Counted from the first letter of the stretch, positions 29,232 through 38,745 are shown. The stretch: DNA of 64,000 nt from Peribacillus frigoritolerans (GCF_030676415.1 NZ_JAUUTW010000011.1:1-64000); one strand, 5' to 3'. The notes: generated by a model not told the origin, from the letters alone. Numbers and translations: made by a program.

Positions 29232-30746
29232 CTATGCTTTCTTATTCTTTCTCAGTCTCGTGAGTAACAGGAAGCTGATGACAGAGAAGACTAGAACGAT
29301 GAGATAAATCGTCTGTAAAGACAATGTAAGTCCTTCCTGTAAAACCTTTACCACATTTTCAGGAAGCGACATGCGTTCTTCACTGTTCAACAGTTTATTT
29401 GCCGTATCAATCGTCACACCCGAGCCGGCTGGCGCATGTTCGCTCAAATAGGCTTGAAGTCTCATATTCATGATTCCTCCAAGTAATGCAGCACCTACAG
29501 TATTTCCTAAATTACGCATGAACATATTGGAGGCTGTCGCAATACCCCTTCGTTCCCAGCTGACGGTTTTTTGAATGACGACAATGAATGAGGTAGAAGT
29601 CAAGCCCATGCCTACACCGACAAAGAAGGATCCCGTGGCAGCAATGAGGGGCCCAGCTTCCGGCTTCATCCATACTAAGATCAAACTCCCAAGAATCAAT
29701 GAGCACCCTCCAAGGAGGGAGGTTGATTTGAATCCTATTTTCATCAATAACCTGCCTGAGACCATTGATGCGATCGGCCAGCCAATTGACATGGCTGTCA
29801 ATGTAAAACCAGCTACCGTAGGCGAGCGCTCCATTACGCCCTGAACGAATGTGGGGAGGAAACTTGATAATCCAATCATCATCACCCCTGTCGTCAGGGA
29901 TACGAGGTTCGCAATCAGAATGGAACGCTCCTGCCAGATTTCAAATGGCATCATCGGTTCTGCTGCTTTCTTTTCCTGAAGAATGAATAAGATAAAGGTG
30001 ATGATGGCCACTAATGCCAAGGATATGACCGGAGCCGAAGCCCATGACCATTTCACTCCTCCTTCTACGAGTATCACCATAAGAGTGGATATGGATAATG
30101 TCAATAGCGTTGCACCTAGGTAATCGATATCACGTTTTTTCTTTTCGATATTTTCATGAAGGAAAAACCAAATCCCAATAAAAGATAGCAAGCCCAGTGG
30201 AACATTGACCCAGAAGACCAGCTTCCAAGTCAGGGATTCAACGAGCAAGCCGCCCAAAGCGGGCCCCAGGACCGCTGAAATGCCCCAAACGCTCGATAGA
30301 TACCCTTGAACGCGTGCCCTCTCTTCATTTTTATAGATATCACCAACAATTGTCGAAGCTACAGGAGCTACAGCCCCCGCCCCAAAACCTTGTACAAAGC
30401 GATAAATGATGAGTTCCGTCATAGAATTGGCAAAGCCGCAAAGAAGGGAGCCAATTAAAAAGACAACGATTCCAAATAATAAGACAGGTTTTCTCCCGAG
30501 AATATCCGATAGCTTTCCATATATCAAGACTGTTACGGCGTTCATTAACAAATAGCCTGAAAACACCCAGCTGTAAAGTGAAAAACCACCTAAATCACTT
30601 ACAATGGCTGGCATTGCCGTCGAAACGATCGTTCCTTCAATAGCATTCATAAACATAGCCAGCATGATGGTAGCTAATATGAAGGGACGTTTCAATTTTT
30701 TATTCTGCACTTTTGCACTATCCACTGCTTGGCCCAATTTCCGCAT
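29232..30746 (-). CDS. MFS multidrug transporter, DHA2 (EmrB/QacA) type
   Basis: A 504-aa proton-driven exporter with about 14 predicted transmembrane helices. Motif A-type loop YGKLSDILGRKPVLL lies between TM2 and TM3, and motif C-like GPALGGLLVE lies near residue 160. A cytoplasmic Lys-rich N-terminal tail precedes TM1. The substrate is unknown. The ATG at 30746 directly abuts GGGAGG; a TTG three codons downstream (30737) has a better 9-nt spacing and may be the true start. It converges on the TauE pseudogene and no regulator gene is adjacent. Confidence 0.88.
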   Translation of the reverse strand: MRKLGQAVDSAKVQNKKLKRPFILATIMLAMFMNAIEGTIVSTAMPAIVSDLGGFSLYSWVFSGYLLMNAVTVLIYGKLSDILGRKPVLLFGIVVFLIGSLLCGFANSMTELIIYRFVQGFGAGAVAPVASTIVGDIYKNEERARVQGYLSSVWGISAVLGPALGGLLVESLTWKLVFWVNVPLGLLSFIGIWFFLHENIEKKKRDIDYLGATLLTLSISTLMVILVEGGVKWSWASAPVISLALVAIITFILFILQEKKAAEPMMPFEIWQERSILIANLVSLTTGVMMIGLSSFLPTFVQGVMERSPTVAGFTLTAMSIGWPIASMVSGRLLMKIGFKSTSLLGGCSLILGSLILVWMKPEAGPLIAATGSFFVGVGMGLTSTSFIVVIQKTVSWERRGIATASNMFMRNLGNTVGAALLGGIMNMRLQAYLSEHAPAGSGVTIDTANKLLNSEERMSLPENVVKVLQEGLTLSLQTIYLIVLVFSVISFLLLTRLRKNKKA

Positions 30747-30816
30747 CCTCCCCTAATAGACCCTAACTGTTTATAGACATTGCCACTAACTGGATCAAAT
30801 AGGTAAAAACAAGAAA

Positions 30817-30834
30817 ACTCGCCAACTGGCGAGT
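30817..30834 (-). terminator. darB terminator
   Basis: ACTCGCCA/TGGCGAGT stem with a 2-nt loop, followed on the minus strand by TTTCTTGTTTTT, about 30 nt after the darB stop. Confidence 0.75.
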
Positions 30835-30864
30835 CTTGAGGTTAACCATCATTTTAAGCCTTAC

Positions 30865-31305
30865 TTATTTATCAGGTGTATTTTGTTTAAATACTTTTTT
30901 CAAGATTGCCCTTCTTGTTAAGATACCCTCAAATACATGTTCGTCATTCTCTACACAGACAAACGGATGATCAATCAACAATTCCACACCCTTGGTCAAT
31001 GTATCTTCAATATGCAGGCGAGGTATTTCTATATTCATTATTTCGGAAACTTTTTTATTCTCAAGATTATCAAATTCAATTCGTTCCAGTCCCAAGATTG
31101 AATCCAGAATGACTGGTGTGCTAATTAAACCATGCAGTTTATACATCGGATCTAACACAGGAATGGCCGTATAACCGCTCTTTGTTAATACCAATAGTGC
31201 ATGTTCTAAATTATTGGTTACCTGCACGTGGGCCACGCGTTCAGAAGAAATCATTAAGTCTTTAACGCTGGATTCCAATAAATCCCCATCATGAGTACCG
31301 ATCAT
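30865..31305 (-). CDS. darB: CBS-domain c-di-AMP receptor DarB
   Basis: A 146-aa protein made of two CBS domains (about residues 15-70 and 80-140), matching B. subtilis DarB (YkuL). DarB binds c-di-AMP; in its unbound form it stimulates the (p)ppGpp synthetase Rel and pyruvate carboxylase. The ATG at 31305 follows AAGGGG by 7 nt and gives MIGTHDGDLLE; an upstream start at 31323 is unlikely. A ligand-site-like TAIPVLD motif is visible in CBS1. Confidence 0.9.
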   Translation of the reverse strand: MIGTHDGDLLESSVKDLMISSERVAHVQVTNNLEHALLVLTKSGYTAIPVLDPMYKLHGLISTPVILDSILGLERIEFDNLENKKVSEIMNIEIPRLHIEDTLTKGVELLIDHPFVCVENDEHVFEGILTRRAILKKVFKQNTPDK

Positions 31306-31425
31306 GTTAAAACCCCTTACCATATGTTTTTATAAACAGCTCTTTATATAGTTTAACATATGTAAGCAGAAAAGGCTCATTCCTAGACCAATAAAATCCC
31401 AAACGCTGGGATTCGCAAGAGACCC

Positions 31426-31572
31426 TTAGCCCTTACTAGTTTTGATGTTAACCTGTTTAAAACCGCATTCCGGGCATTGATAAATCACATTTTGGTTGGA
31501 TTGTGCCGTTAATACATTTTCCATTTCCCTTTCCTCTCCGCATACCGGGCATATTACCATTGGATTTTTCAT
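31426..31572 (-). CDS. Small zinc-ribbon protein, 48 aa
   Basis: A short ORF reading MKNPMVICPVCGEEREMEN, then VIYQCPECGFKQ. Two Cys-x2-Cys knuckles (CPVC, CPEC) 21 residues apart predict a zinc ribbon. GGAGGG lies 6 nt before the ATG. It sits between darB and ykuJ on the same strand, where B. subtilis has the small gene ykzF, but I cannot confirm orthology. The function is unknown. It could bind nucleic acid or act as an adaptor. Confidence 0.8.
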   Translation of the reverse strand: MKNPMVICPVCGEEREMENVLTAQSNQNVIYQCPECGFKQVNIKTSKG

Positions 31573-31651
31573 TTACATCCCTCCAATTAATAAGATGTCG
31601 TAAAAATCACTACTTCATTCAAGTAAAAATTGAACGGCTTCATTCACAATA

Positions 31652-31683
31652 AAAAAGCCGCTTCCAAAGGAAGGCGGCTTTTT
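31652..31683 (-). terminator. ykuJ terminator
   Basis: A stem of AAAAAGCCGC-CTTCC type with an AAA/TTT loop and T5 on the minus strand, directly after the ykuJ stop. Confidence 0.85.
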
Positions 31684-31691
31684 GTGATTTT

Positions 31692-31931
31692 TTAAGATTG
31701 AAGAAGATCAAAGATTTCAATGGTAATCATATCAATATTATCGAATTGATATTTTGATGATTTCCCTTTATCACTGTATACTTCAAGCTCGAACATTTCT
31801 GTTTTGCTGAAATATGTAACCTGGCACTTTTTCACACCATCTATTTCAAAAAAACGTTGAGCAGATTCAGATTCCTTCGCTTGCTCTTGAAGACTTTTCA
31901 ATCTGGTAAGGATGCCCTGTAATTGAGACAT
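31692..31931 (-). CDS. ykuJ: DUF1797 family protein YkuJ
   Basis: A 79-aa small cytosolic protein of the YkuJ family (DUF1797): helical N-terminus (MSQLQGILTRLKSLQEQA), then an antiparallel beta region (CQVTYFSKTEMFELEVY) and a C-terminal helix ending FDLLQS. Length and neighbours (darB, ykuI) agree with B. subtilis. The ATG is preceded by GGAGAGGGAG. The function is unknown. Confidence 0.9.
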   Translation of the reverse strand: MSQLQGILTRLKSLQEQAKESESAQRFFEIDGVKKCQVTYFSKTEMFELEVYSDKGKSSKYQFDNIDMITIEIFDLLQS

Positions 31932-32115
31932 ACTCCCTCTCCTTTCTGAATAAAACCTTTTCGATAGGTTTCACTATACCATACTTTTCTATCCAGTAGC
32001 CACGCTGAAATAAATTCAGAATAATTTAAAACTTCATTCTTTACATGGCACTATTAACAGAATAAAATAAGGAATGGATTTTGTACATGAAAAATTTTCT
32101 GGGGGGTAGATTCTG

Positions 32116-33075
32116 TTGCAAAACATTAGTGAGCTTGGTTATCGCATTTCATTGATTGATGGGTTTGATTTGGATAGAAGAAATCGTACAGGAACATATG
32201 TAATTGCCGATGAAGACATCACCTTAGTCGAAACTTCCGCCAGCCCTTCCATCCCCCACTTAATCAAGGGGCTCGAACATTTGGGAATCGCCCTCGAAGA
32301 TATTACATCTATCATTCTTACCCATATTCATTTGGACCATGCAGGTGGAGCTGGACTTTTTTTACAGCATTGTCCGAATGCCAAAGTGATCGTCCACCCA
32401 AAAGGTGCACGGCATCTAGAAGATCCAACACGTTTGATCGCTGGGGCTAAAGCAGTCTATGGTGAAGAATTCAACGAGCTTTTCGATCCGATATTACCTA
32501 TTCCATTTGAAAGAATGTTAACTAAACATGATAGGGAATCCCTAAAAACAAGTGAAAATTCCATGTTGACCTTTTATGACACACCAGGACACGCAAACCA
32601 TCATTTAAGCATTTACGATTCGGTTTCAAAAGGGATTTTTTCAGGTGACACCGTAGGCATCTATTATCGTGAACTCGATGAAGAAGGTTTGGAATTTTAC
32701 TTACCGTCCACATCGCCAAACCAATTTAATCCCGATGCGATGCTTGCTGCAGCGGAATTGTATGAAAGCATCGGCGTCGAACGTATATATTTTGGACATT
32801 ACGGGGTATCGGAAAATCCTAAGGAAGTATATAAACAACTTCATTACTGGCTTCCTATATTTGTGGAGACTGCCAAATCGGCATATAGGGAATATGCTAG
32901 CTTTGAGGAACAAGTGGCAGCGACCAGTAAAAATATTTTCACGGAGGTCGCTGTTCATTTAGGCGAAAAGGGAATCAGCGCTGATCATCCTGTTTTTGAT
33001 ATCATTCCCATGGACCTGAACGTTTGTTCCATGGGATTGATCGACTATCTGGTAAAACAGGAAAAAGATCGGTAG
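32116..33075 (+). CDS. Metallo-beta-lactamase fold hydrolase
   Basis: A 319-aa MBL-fold protein with the metal motif THIHLDHAGG (about residues 74-83), later ligands in DTPGHANHH and FSGDTVG, and GHYGVSENP. The domain occupies about residues 20-230. A helical C-terminal tail of about 85 residues is like that of glyoxalase II/AHL-lactonase-type relatives. The start is a TTG after CTGGGGGG. It probably acts on a thioester, lactone or phosphoester, but the substrate is not determinable. It is monocistronic or cotranscribed with the glutaredoxin-like gene 92 nt downstream. Confidence 0.85.
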   Translation: MQNISELGYRISLIDGFDLDRRNRTGTYVIADEDITLVETSASPSIPHLIKGLEHLGIALEDITSIILTHIHLDHAGGAGLFLQHCPNAKVIVHPKGARHLEDPTRLIAGAKAVYGEEFNELFDPILPIPFERMLTKHDRESLKTSENSMLTFYDTPGHANHHLSIYDSVSKGIFSGDTVGIYYRELDEEGLEFYLPSTSPNQFNPDAMLAAAELYESIGVERIYFGHYGVSENPKEVYKQLHYWLPIFVETAKSAYREYASFEEQVAATSKNIFTEVAVHLGEKGISADHPVFDIIPMDLNVCSMGLIDYLVKQEKDR

Positions 33076-33167
33076 AACGATCCTTAAGGTCTATCCCTAT
33101 TCAAATGTCTTGGCATTCTCTATAATGAAAAAGTAAACCTTACCTAAAGCATACATGGAGGAATGAA

Positions 33168-33401
33168 ATGAAAGACGTAACGCTCTATACCCAACCTGAT
33201 TGCCCTCCCTGCAAAATCATGAAAATGTTCTTTGATGATAATAATGTCGTATACAAAGAAAAAGATATTAAAGCAGATGGACATGCACGTAAAGAACTAA
33301 CTAATAAATATGGCGCCTATTCCACACCAACGGTCGTCATCGACGGCAAAGCCATTATTGGTTTTGAATTGGACGAAATAAAGAGAGAACTGAATATATA
33401 A
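33168..33401 (+). CDS. Glutaredoxin-like (NrdH-type) thiol-disulfide protein
   Basis: A 77-aa thioredoxin-fold protein with the redox site CPPC (QPDCPPCKIMK, residues 9-19) and the cis-Pro GSH/thioredoxin-type segment YSTPTVVIDGKAIIGF. Its short length suggests NrdH/glutaredoxin rather than thioredoxin. It probably acts as a cytosolic disulfide reductant; the partner is unknown. A GGAGG site precedes the ATG. A bidirectional terminator follows. Confidence 0.88.
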   Translation: MKDVTLYTQPDCPPCKIMKMFFDDNNVVYKEKDIKADGHARKELTNKYGAYSTPTVVIDGKAIIGFELDEIKRELNI

Positions 33402-33402
33402 C

Positions 33403-33442
33403 AAAAAGTCTAGAGAAGGCTGTAACCTTCTCTAGACTTTTT
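33403..33442. terminator. Bidirectional terminator
   Basis: A 17-bp near-perfect stem AAAAAGTCTAGAGAAGG/CCTTCTCTAGACTTTTT with a CTGTAA loop between the convergent glutaredoxin-like and DUF3993-like genes. Confidence 0.93.
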
Positions 33443-33497
33443 CATTCAGCCCCCATATTTTTTAACTTTGAAGGACTTTTCTTTAAAATTCCTTATT

Positions 33498-33977
33498 TCA
33501 TTTTTCCCTTTTATACTTAACGTCCATTACCTTCCATACGTCATTTTCCTTTTTCAAAGTAACTGACTCAACATGTTTTTCCATCGATACAGGTCCGTCC
33601 CCAGTGTCCTGGAATTCCTCCTGAACATAAATGACATCACCGTTTTTCCCATATACAATTTCCGTATTCTTGTCGTAACTGAAGAAAGGGATATAATACG
33701 GAGCAAAATCGGATCCAAATGCGGTATAACCGCCATCGACTTTCACTACATTAGCTTGGACAAACTTCTCGATGAAATCACCTGTGAAATGTTTATCCAA
33801 CTTCCCTTCAATCGCTTCCTTAGTACCTACTTCCTCACTGATCGAACCTTGATTCTCCATGGCATCCTGTACTAAAGATAGTACCTCCTCTCTATGTAAG
33901 CCCTCCGCTGAAGCAGTGTACCCTCCACTTAAAAATAAAAGGACACTGGCAAGACATGCAACTAAATATTTACTCAT
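33498..33977 (-). CDS. Secreted DUF3993-like protein
   Basis: 159 aa with a cleavable Sec signal (MSKYLVACLASVLLFLSGGYTASA) and no membrane anchor. The mature part has a helical N-terminal half and a beta-rich C-terminal half ending VMDVKYKREK. It resembles the DUF3993 family of Bacillus exported proteins, assigned by general similarity only. The ATG at 33977 follows AGGAG by 9 nt; the ATG three codons upstream overlaps the ribosome binding site. The function is unknown. Confidence 0.75.
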   Translation of the reverse strand: MSKYLVACLASVLLFLSGGYTASAEGLHREEVLSLVQDAMENQGSISEEVGTKEAIEGKLDKHFTGDFIEKFVQANVVKVDGGYTAFGSDFAPYYIPFFSYDKNTEIVYGKNGDVIYVQEEFQDTGDGPVSMEKHVESVTLKKENDVWKVMDVKYKREK

Positions 33978-34158
33978 TACAATCATCTCCTCGTTATAGA
34001 ATTTCTCCTAATGATTCGGATTTTTGCCTATGTCTTTCAATACCCGTCCAAATCAAAGCCAAACTACAAAATCACATTCTCCGTAAGACATTGATACCAT
34101 TGCCCATTCTTCACAATAAAAAAGAAGATTTCATGATATTGAAATCTTCTTCTCACAA

Positions 34159-34386
34159 TTATCGAAAAGCATAGTAAAAAATAAAACCGGCAACCAAAAT
34201 CGTTCCAACAAAAAGAGAAACGAATATCGGGTTCTTTAAATAAGGGTGTTCTTTGACTGAATCATCGATAGTCGAATCATATCTGACTTTCACTTTCTGT
34301 GCCCTTGCTACAGAATAAGTATAAAAGAGCAGATATAACGCCATGACTGTAACGATTATGATTAGAATCCAGATGTACGTGCTCAA
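34159..34386 (-). CDS. Small two-TM membrane protein
   Basis: 75 aa: TM helix at residues 4-25, a charged middle with DSTIDDSVKEHPYLKNP, and a second TM at about 54-73. Both termini probably lie on the same side. GGAGGAGACA precedes the ATG. It sits 74 nt downstream of ykuI on the same strand. I do not recognise the family. Confidence 0.65.
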   Translation of the reverse strand: MSTYIWILIIIVTVMALYLLFYTYSVARAQKVKVRYDSTIDDSVKEHPYLKNPIFVSLFVGTILVAGFIFYYAFR

Positions 34387-34460
34387 AATATGTCTCCTCC
34401 AAGCGCATCATTTCTGCTTATCGTTACACATTTAAAGCGATTATATTCATGAATCGTTTT

Positions 34461-35663
34461 TTATAATAGTGCTTCATTTTCATATAAATAACTATAAGAA
34501 AGATCACAGAAAATGTATTCCTTATTATTCAGTGGATATGAAAAGGTCCGAATGGTTTCCCCCGTTTCGATATCACTGTATAAATCGGATAGTCTTCCTT
34601 TTTTCTCGTTACGCATCTTTACGATATTTTCGAGGAAATAAGGTCTCCAGCTCCAATTTTTATTCATATAACTGGGTTGGACTAACCATTGCCCGTCCTT
34701 ATGGAGGATATTGGGGGATTTTTGATACCCCTCTTCATCACAAATATAAAGCCGAAAACATATGGAATCCATTTTTTTCGCCAAAACTCCAAGAAATTCT
34801 TCATGGGAACCCCGCTTTTGCTGCTTTAAGAAGTTTTGCATATTCTCGTTGAATTGCAAAGTCTTTTGATAAACGGCTTCAAGCTTCTTGGTCTCTAAAG
34901 AAATGAAGGACTGACATTCTTGATGGAATTTTTCACGAAGTAAATCTTTATTAATGAATTCGCCTTCCGGTTTCGCCAAAAAATACCCTTGGTAATATCG
35001 TCCTCCATTCTTCCATGCAAAGCGAAGCTGGTATTCGGACTCAATGTTCTCAAATAGCAAATTGGCGCCGATTTTTCGTGCAAGCATGCTTAGAGAAAAC
35101 AGGATGACCTGATAGGCATCTCCACCTGAAATGCGAAGCTGGTCCAGGTTAACTTTTAAAATATTCGGAGAAATCTGTGCGATTCGGTCCAATTGCGTAT
35201 CTTGTCCTAAATGATCTAAAGCTATCTTAATCCCATATGTTTTAAAGTAAGCAAGCACATGCTGCAAAGGATCTAAGTTTTCCGGACTGATCGTGTCTGA
35301 TAATTCCAGCACGATCCGGTGCATTTCCTCTGGTTGAAAATGACGATGTAAAATCTCCATGAATTCTTCGCCATGATCCAGCATAAGCAAATTAGGATCT
35401 CTGTTGATAAAGATAAGAAAATCTTCACCATAGTCTTTTATTCTTTCCAAGGCAATTTCAAGTACGTAATTATCCACTTCCACCCTGTACTCTTCCGGTA
35501 CTGCAGAATCGTGAAAAAAAGGACCAAGACTTTTATATTCAGATTGTTCCTCATAGCGCCCTAGAATTTCATACCCGATTACCTGATGTTGATCTGCACT
35601 GAAAATCGGTTGAAAGAATGGTGTCACCCTGTCTAAATTCTTTAATATCTTTTCTGTATCCAT
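34461..35663 (-). CDS. ykuI: Degenerate EAL-domain c-di-GMP binding protein YkuI
   Basis: 400 aa: an EAL domain (about residues 10-245) and the YkuI C-terminal PAS-like domain (about 250-400), the architecture of B. subtilis YkuI. The EAL signature is EILGR, and the usual DDFG motif reads ALDHLG, so one of the paired catalytic Asp residues is a His. B. subtilis YkuI binds c-di-GMP but no phosphodiesterase activity was detected, and the divergence here fits a receptor role. The conserved C-terminal segment NWSWRPYFLENI is present. It is preceded by its own leader. Confidence 0.9.
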   Translation of the reverse strand: MDTEKILKNLDRVTPFFQPIFSADQHQVIGYEILGRYEEQSEYKSLGPFFHDSAVPEEYRVEVDNYVLEIALERIKDYGEDFLIFINRDPNLLMLDHGEEFMEILHRHFQPEEMHRIVLELSDTISPENLDPLQHVLAYFKTYGIKIALDHLGQDTQLDRIAQISPNILKVNLDQLRISGGDAYQVILFSLSMLARKIGANLLFENIESEYQLRFAWKNGGRYYQGYFLAKPEGEFINKDLLREKFHQECQSFISLETKKLEAVYQKTLQFNENMQNFLKQQKRGSHEEFLGVLAKKMDSICFRLYICDEEGYQKSPNILHKDGQWLVQPSYMNKNWSWRPYFLENIVKMRNEKKGRLSDLYSDIETGETIRTFSYPLNNKEYIFCDLSYSYLYENEALL

Positions 35664-35861
35664 GATGCATCTTCCCCCTAATTACGAAAACACAATATGC
35701 CAAAATTATACCATTAGTTTCTTGCATTGATAATAAATAATTTTTATTCCTACTGCATAACTCTTTTTTCAGAACCTTAAACTTCCCCATTCATCCTATC
35801 CATTTGATAAGAAACACATTGAAAAGGCATTGTCCATAGATGGACAATGCCTTATGTCTTA

Positions 35862-37721
35862 TTAAAAAGGGAAGAACCATGGTATCGTGATCACCATGAT
35901 AACGCCAATGAATATCTGTATGGATATCCCGATCATGATAAAATCTTTATGCTTGTAATCACCCGCCGTCATGACAAGCGCGTTGGTAGTGGCAACCCTT
36001 GGAGTGGATAACGCCAAACTGCCAGCAACGGCAAGGCATAGAAACACAGGAAGAGGATCGATTCCTTGATTCACCGCAGATGTCAGGGCAATGGGCGTCA
36101 TGATTACCGTCGCGGCTCCATACGGGATGAATTGGCTCAGGATCAGTGTCAGGAGGTAAAAGACCGCTAATATCCCGTGTGCCCCGATATTGCTGAATAA
36201 AACGGCCAGCCAATCACTTATCATTCTCACTCCACCCGTATTATCCAATGCTGCCGTTATTCCGAACATGGCCGCAATCAAAAGAACAGGTTCCCAGTTA
36301 ATCTTTTGGTAAGCATCCTCCATCGAACGGACACAGCCAGTGATCACCATCAACAATGCGGCCGTCAATACCGATAGTACAGCAGGGATGGACTCCATCG
36401 ATAAAAGAATAACCATCAATGCAGTGATTCCCAAGGCAATCCATGCTTTGCCCTTGGAGTTGACCGGAGAGCCATCTTCCGATGTACTCCCAATAACGAT
36501 GACATCCTGTAAATCCGAGGAAATCCTCTCAATGTTCTCCCATTCTCCATGTATCAGGATTGCATCCCCCGGTTTCAGACGTTCCGTTCCGACATCCGCT
36601 TGAATATATTCGCCATTCCGATTGATTGCCAGCACATTACATTGGTATTTCTCACGAAAATGCACATCTATCAAGGTTTGGTTTTCATAATCCGAGTTCG
36701 GGACGATCAATATTTCTGTCAATCCAAATCTACTGCTAAGAAAATGTTTCTTTATTTGTTCGGTATTGAAATGTTTAAACTCCAGTTCATAGTTAAGTGC
36801 CAATCTCTCAACTGCTTCTTCTTCTCCAAACACCAAAATGATATCTTCAGGATGAAGAACCTCATCCGCCCTGGCTGAAATCGTCAGTTGTCTTTGCAAC
36901 AGCGGCAATTGCTTATCCTTTGGCTTCCGCTGGATTTCAATCAAAGTCAATTCATACTGGATAGGAAGCTGGAGGTCCGACAGCCTTTCTCCAACAATAT
37001 CGGAAGTAGCGGGTATATGCAGATAATGCAATCGGTCATATACTTTGTACATGCCGGCAAGCTCCCCTGCCGACAGTCCCTTGACACTATTGTTCGCGGC
37101 AATGGTCTTCTCAGGAAGCAACAGGCGTCCGAGTGTCAACATGAAGAATACCCCTGCTGCAAAGGCGATTAAGCCCACTGGTGTAAAGTCAAAAAATTCT
37201 AAAGTCCCTATTCCGTTTTGCCGTAATACATCAGCAACGATCATATTGGAGGGAGTACCTGTCAGTGTTAATAGCCCTCCAATACTGCTTGCATAGGCAA
37301 GTGGCAATAAATACCTTGTCGGACTTGTTTTTTGTTGTAAGGCCATGCTCATAACGAGCGGAAGCAGTATGGAAACAATTCCTGTTCCGCTTAAAAATGC
37401 ACTTAATATCCCTGCTGTCAGCATGACGATAAGCAGCGATTTCCATTCACTGCCCCCACATAAACCCAACAGTTTATTTCCTGCCTTTTCCACGATTCCT
37501 GTATTTAACAGGCCAGCACCGACTATAAATAGCCCTGCCAGCATGATGACCACTTGATTCGCAAACCCGGCCACTAGTTCATCCAATGTAAGAATCCCCA
37601 GTAAACCCAGAATAGATAGTGCACTAAGTGCAATTAAATCTGCTCGAAATTTCCCTTGTATAAAAAGCGCAATCGCGCATAGAAGTATAATCAGTGTAAT
37701 AAACATTGGTTCGGTCATCAT
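35862..37721 (-). CDS. SLC13/DASS-family anion permease with RCK_C domains
   Basis: A 619-aa membrane protein: about five TM helices, a cytoplasmic insert (about residues 205-385) with two TrkA-C (RCK_C) domains, then about six more helices. The SLC13 signatures are LTGTPSNMIVAD near residue 160 and the late PYGAATVIMTP and STPRVATTNALVM. Family members carry sulfate, dicarboxylates or citrate coupled to Na+ or H+; the insert suggests nucleotide-gated control. The substrate is unknown. It is divergent from ykuE. Confidence 0.88.
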   Translation of the reverse strand: MMTEPMFITLIILLCAIALFIQGKFRADLIALSALSILGLLGILTLDELVAGFANQVVIMLAGLFIVGAGLLNTGIVEKAGNKLLGLCGGSEWKSLLIVMLTAGILSAFLSGTGIVSILLPLVMSMALQQKTSPTRYLLPLAYASSIGGLLTLTGTPSNMIVADVLRQNGIGTLEFFDFTPVGLIAFAAGVFFMLTLGRLLLPEKTIAANNSVKGLSAGELAGMYKVYDRLHYLHIPATSDIVGERLSDLQLPIQYELTLIEIQRKPKDKQLPLLQRQLTISARADEVLHPEDIILVFGEEEAVERLALNYELEFKHFNTEQIKKHFLSSRFGLTEILIVPNSDYENQTLIDVHFREKYQCNVLAINRNGEYIQADVGTERLKPGDAILIHGEWENIERISSDLQDVIVIGSTSEDGSPVNSKGKAWIALGITALMVILLSMESIPAVLSVLTAALLMVITGCVRSMEDAYQKINWEPVLLIAAMFGITAALDNTGGVRMISDWLAVLFSNIGAHGILAVFYLLTLILSQFIPYGAATVIMTPIALTSAVNQGIDPLPVFLCLAVAGSLALSTPRVATTNALVMTAGDYKHKDFIMIGISIQIFIGVIMVITIPWFFPF

Positions 37722-37872
37722 GTTACCTCCGTATAGATGTTCAATTTCAAACCGGATACGGTTTCATCAAACCCCAGTTTACATGTTTTTCATATGCTTA
37801 TAGAAGATATTTTCTTCATTTTATGTATATTGTTTGTTAGTATGAGGAAGTAACATTTTTATATTAGATAGG

Positions 37873-38745
37873 TTGATTAATTTGAATAAACCCATATCCA
37901 GAAGAACATTTTTAAAGAAAAGTCTTGGTACATTGGCTACCTTAACCGGTTTAGGTATTGGCGGAAGCTATTATGCCCATAATTTGGAGCCGAAATGGTT
38001 AGAAATTAAGCATAAAATCATCAGCCACCCGCTTATCCCAAAAGGTTTTCATGGCATGAAAATGGTCCAATTCAGTGATACGCATTTAGGCTTTCAATTT
38101 CAGCTTAATGATTTACAAGTAATTGTCAATAAGATAAACCAACTGGACCCTGATGTTATTTTATTTACCGGAGATTTGATGGACCAGCCTAATAAATACA
38201 AGGCTCACCAGAAAATCCATCTCGTTTTGAATCAGCTCAAAGCGCCACTTGGAAAATTCAGCATCTACGGTAACCATGATCATGGGGGATATGGCTCAGA
38301 AATTTACAGCGATATCATGGAAAAATCCCATTTTACCATGTTGCAAAATACCTCAACTAAGATTACCTTATTAACGGCTGAAGAAATAGTCATTGCCGGG
38401 GTTGATGATGCCATGCTTGGGAAACCTGATTTTGAAAAAGCACTTTCTGGCATCCCGGAAGAAGTGTTCACCATTATGCTTTCGCATGCCCCTGACCTTG
38501 CCGACACATCAAGGACCTACGACATCCAGTATCAAATAAGCGGTCACAGTCATGGAGGTCAAGTACAAATCCCCTTTGCCGGTGCCCTTGTAACTCCCCC
38601 ATACGCTGAAAAGTACCGGGAGGGCACGTATGAAATCGATTCTTTAACGTTACATGTTAATAGAGGGCTTGGCACTACCCGTCTCCCATATCGTTTTCTT
38701 TCACGTCCGGAGTTAACTGTTTACGAATTCCAATCCGAAAAATGA
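37873..38745 (+). CDS. ykuE: Tat-exported metallophosphoesterase YkuE
   Basis: A 290-aa phosphoesterase with a twin-arginine signal (SRRTFLKKS, residues 9-17), then a calcineurin-like domain. The five metal motifs are SDTHLG, TGDLMD, GNHDHGG, LSHAP and GHSHGGQ. B. subtilis YkuE is a Tat substrate that is wall-associated and binds metal. The frame starts with TTG at 37873. A TTG at 37882, 9 nt after AGG, is an alternative, and no ATG start is available. TatAC genes are not in the window. Confidence 0.92.
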   Translation: MINLNKPISRRTFLKKSLGTLATLTGLGIGGSYYAHNLEPKWLEIKHKIISHPLIPKGFHGMKMVQFSDTHLGFQFQLNDLQVIVNKINQLDPDVILFTGDLMDQPNKYKAHQKIHLVLNQLKAPLGKFSIYGNHDHGGYGSEIYSDIMEKSHFTMLQNTSTKITLLTAEEIVIAGVDDAMLGKPDFEKALSGIPEEVFTIMLSHAPDLADTSRTYDIQYQISGHSHGGQVQIPFAGALVTPPYAEKYREGTYEIDSLTLHVNRGLGTTRLPYRFLSRPELTVYEFQSEK

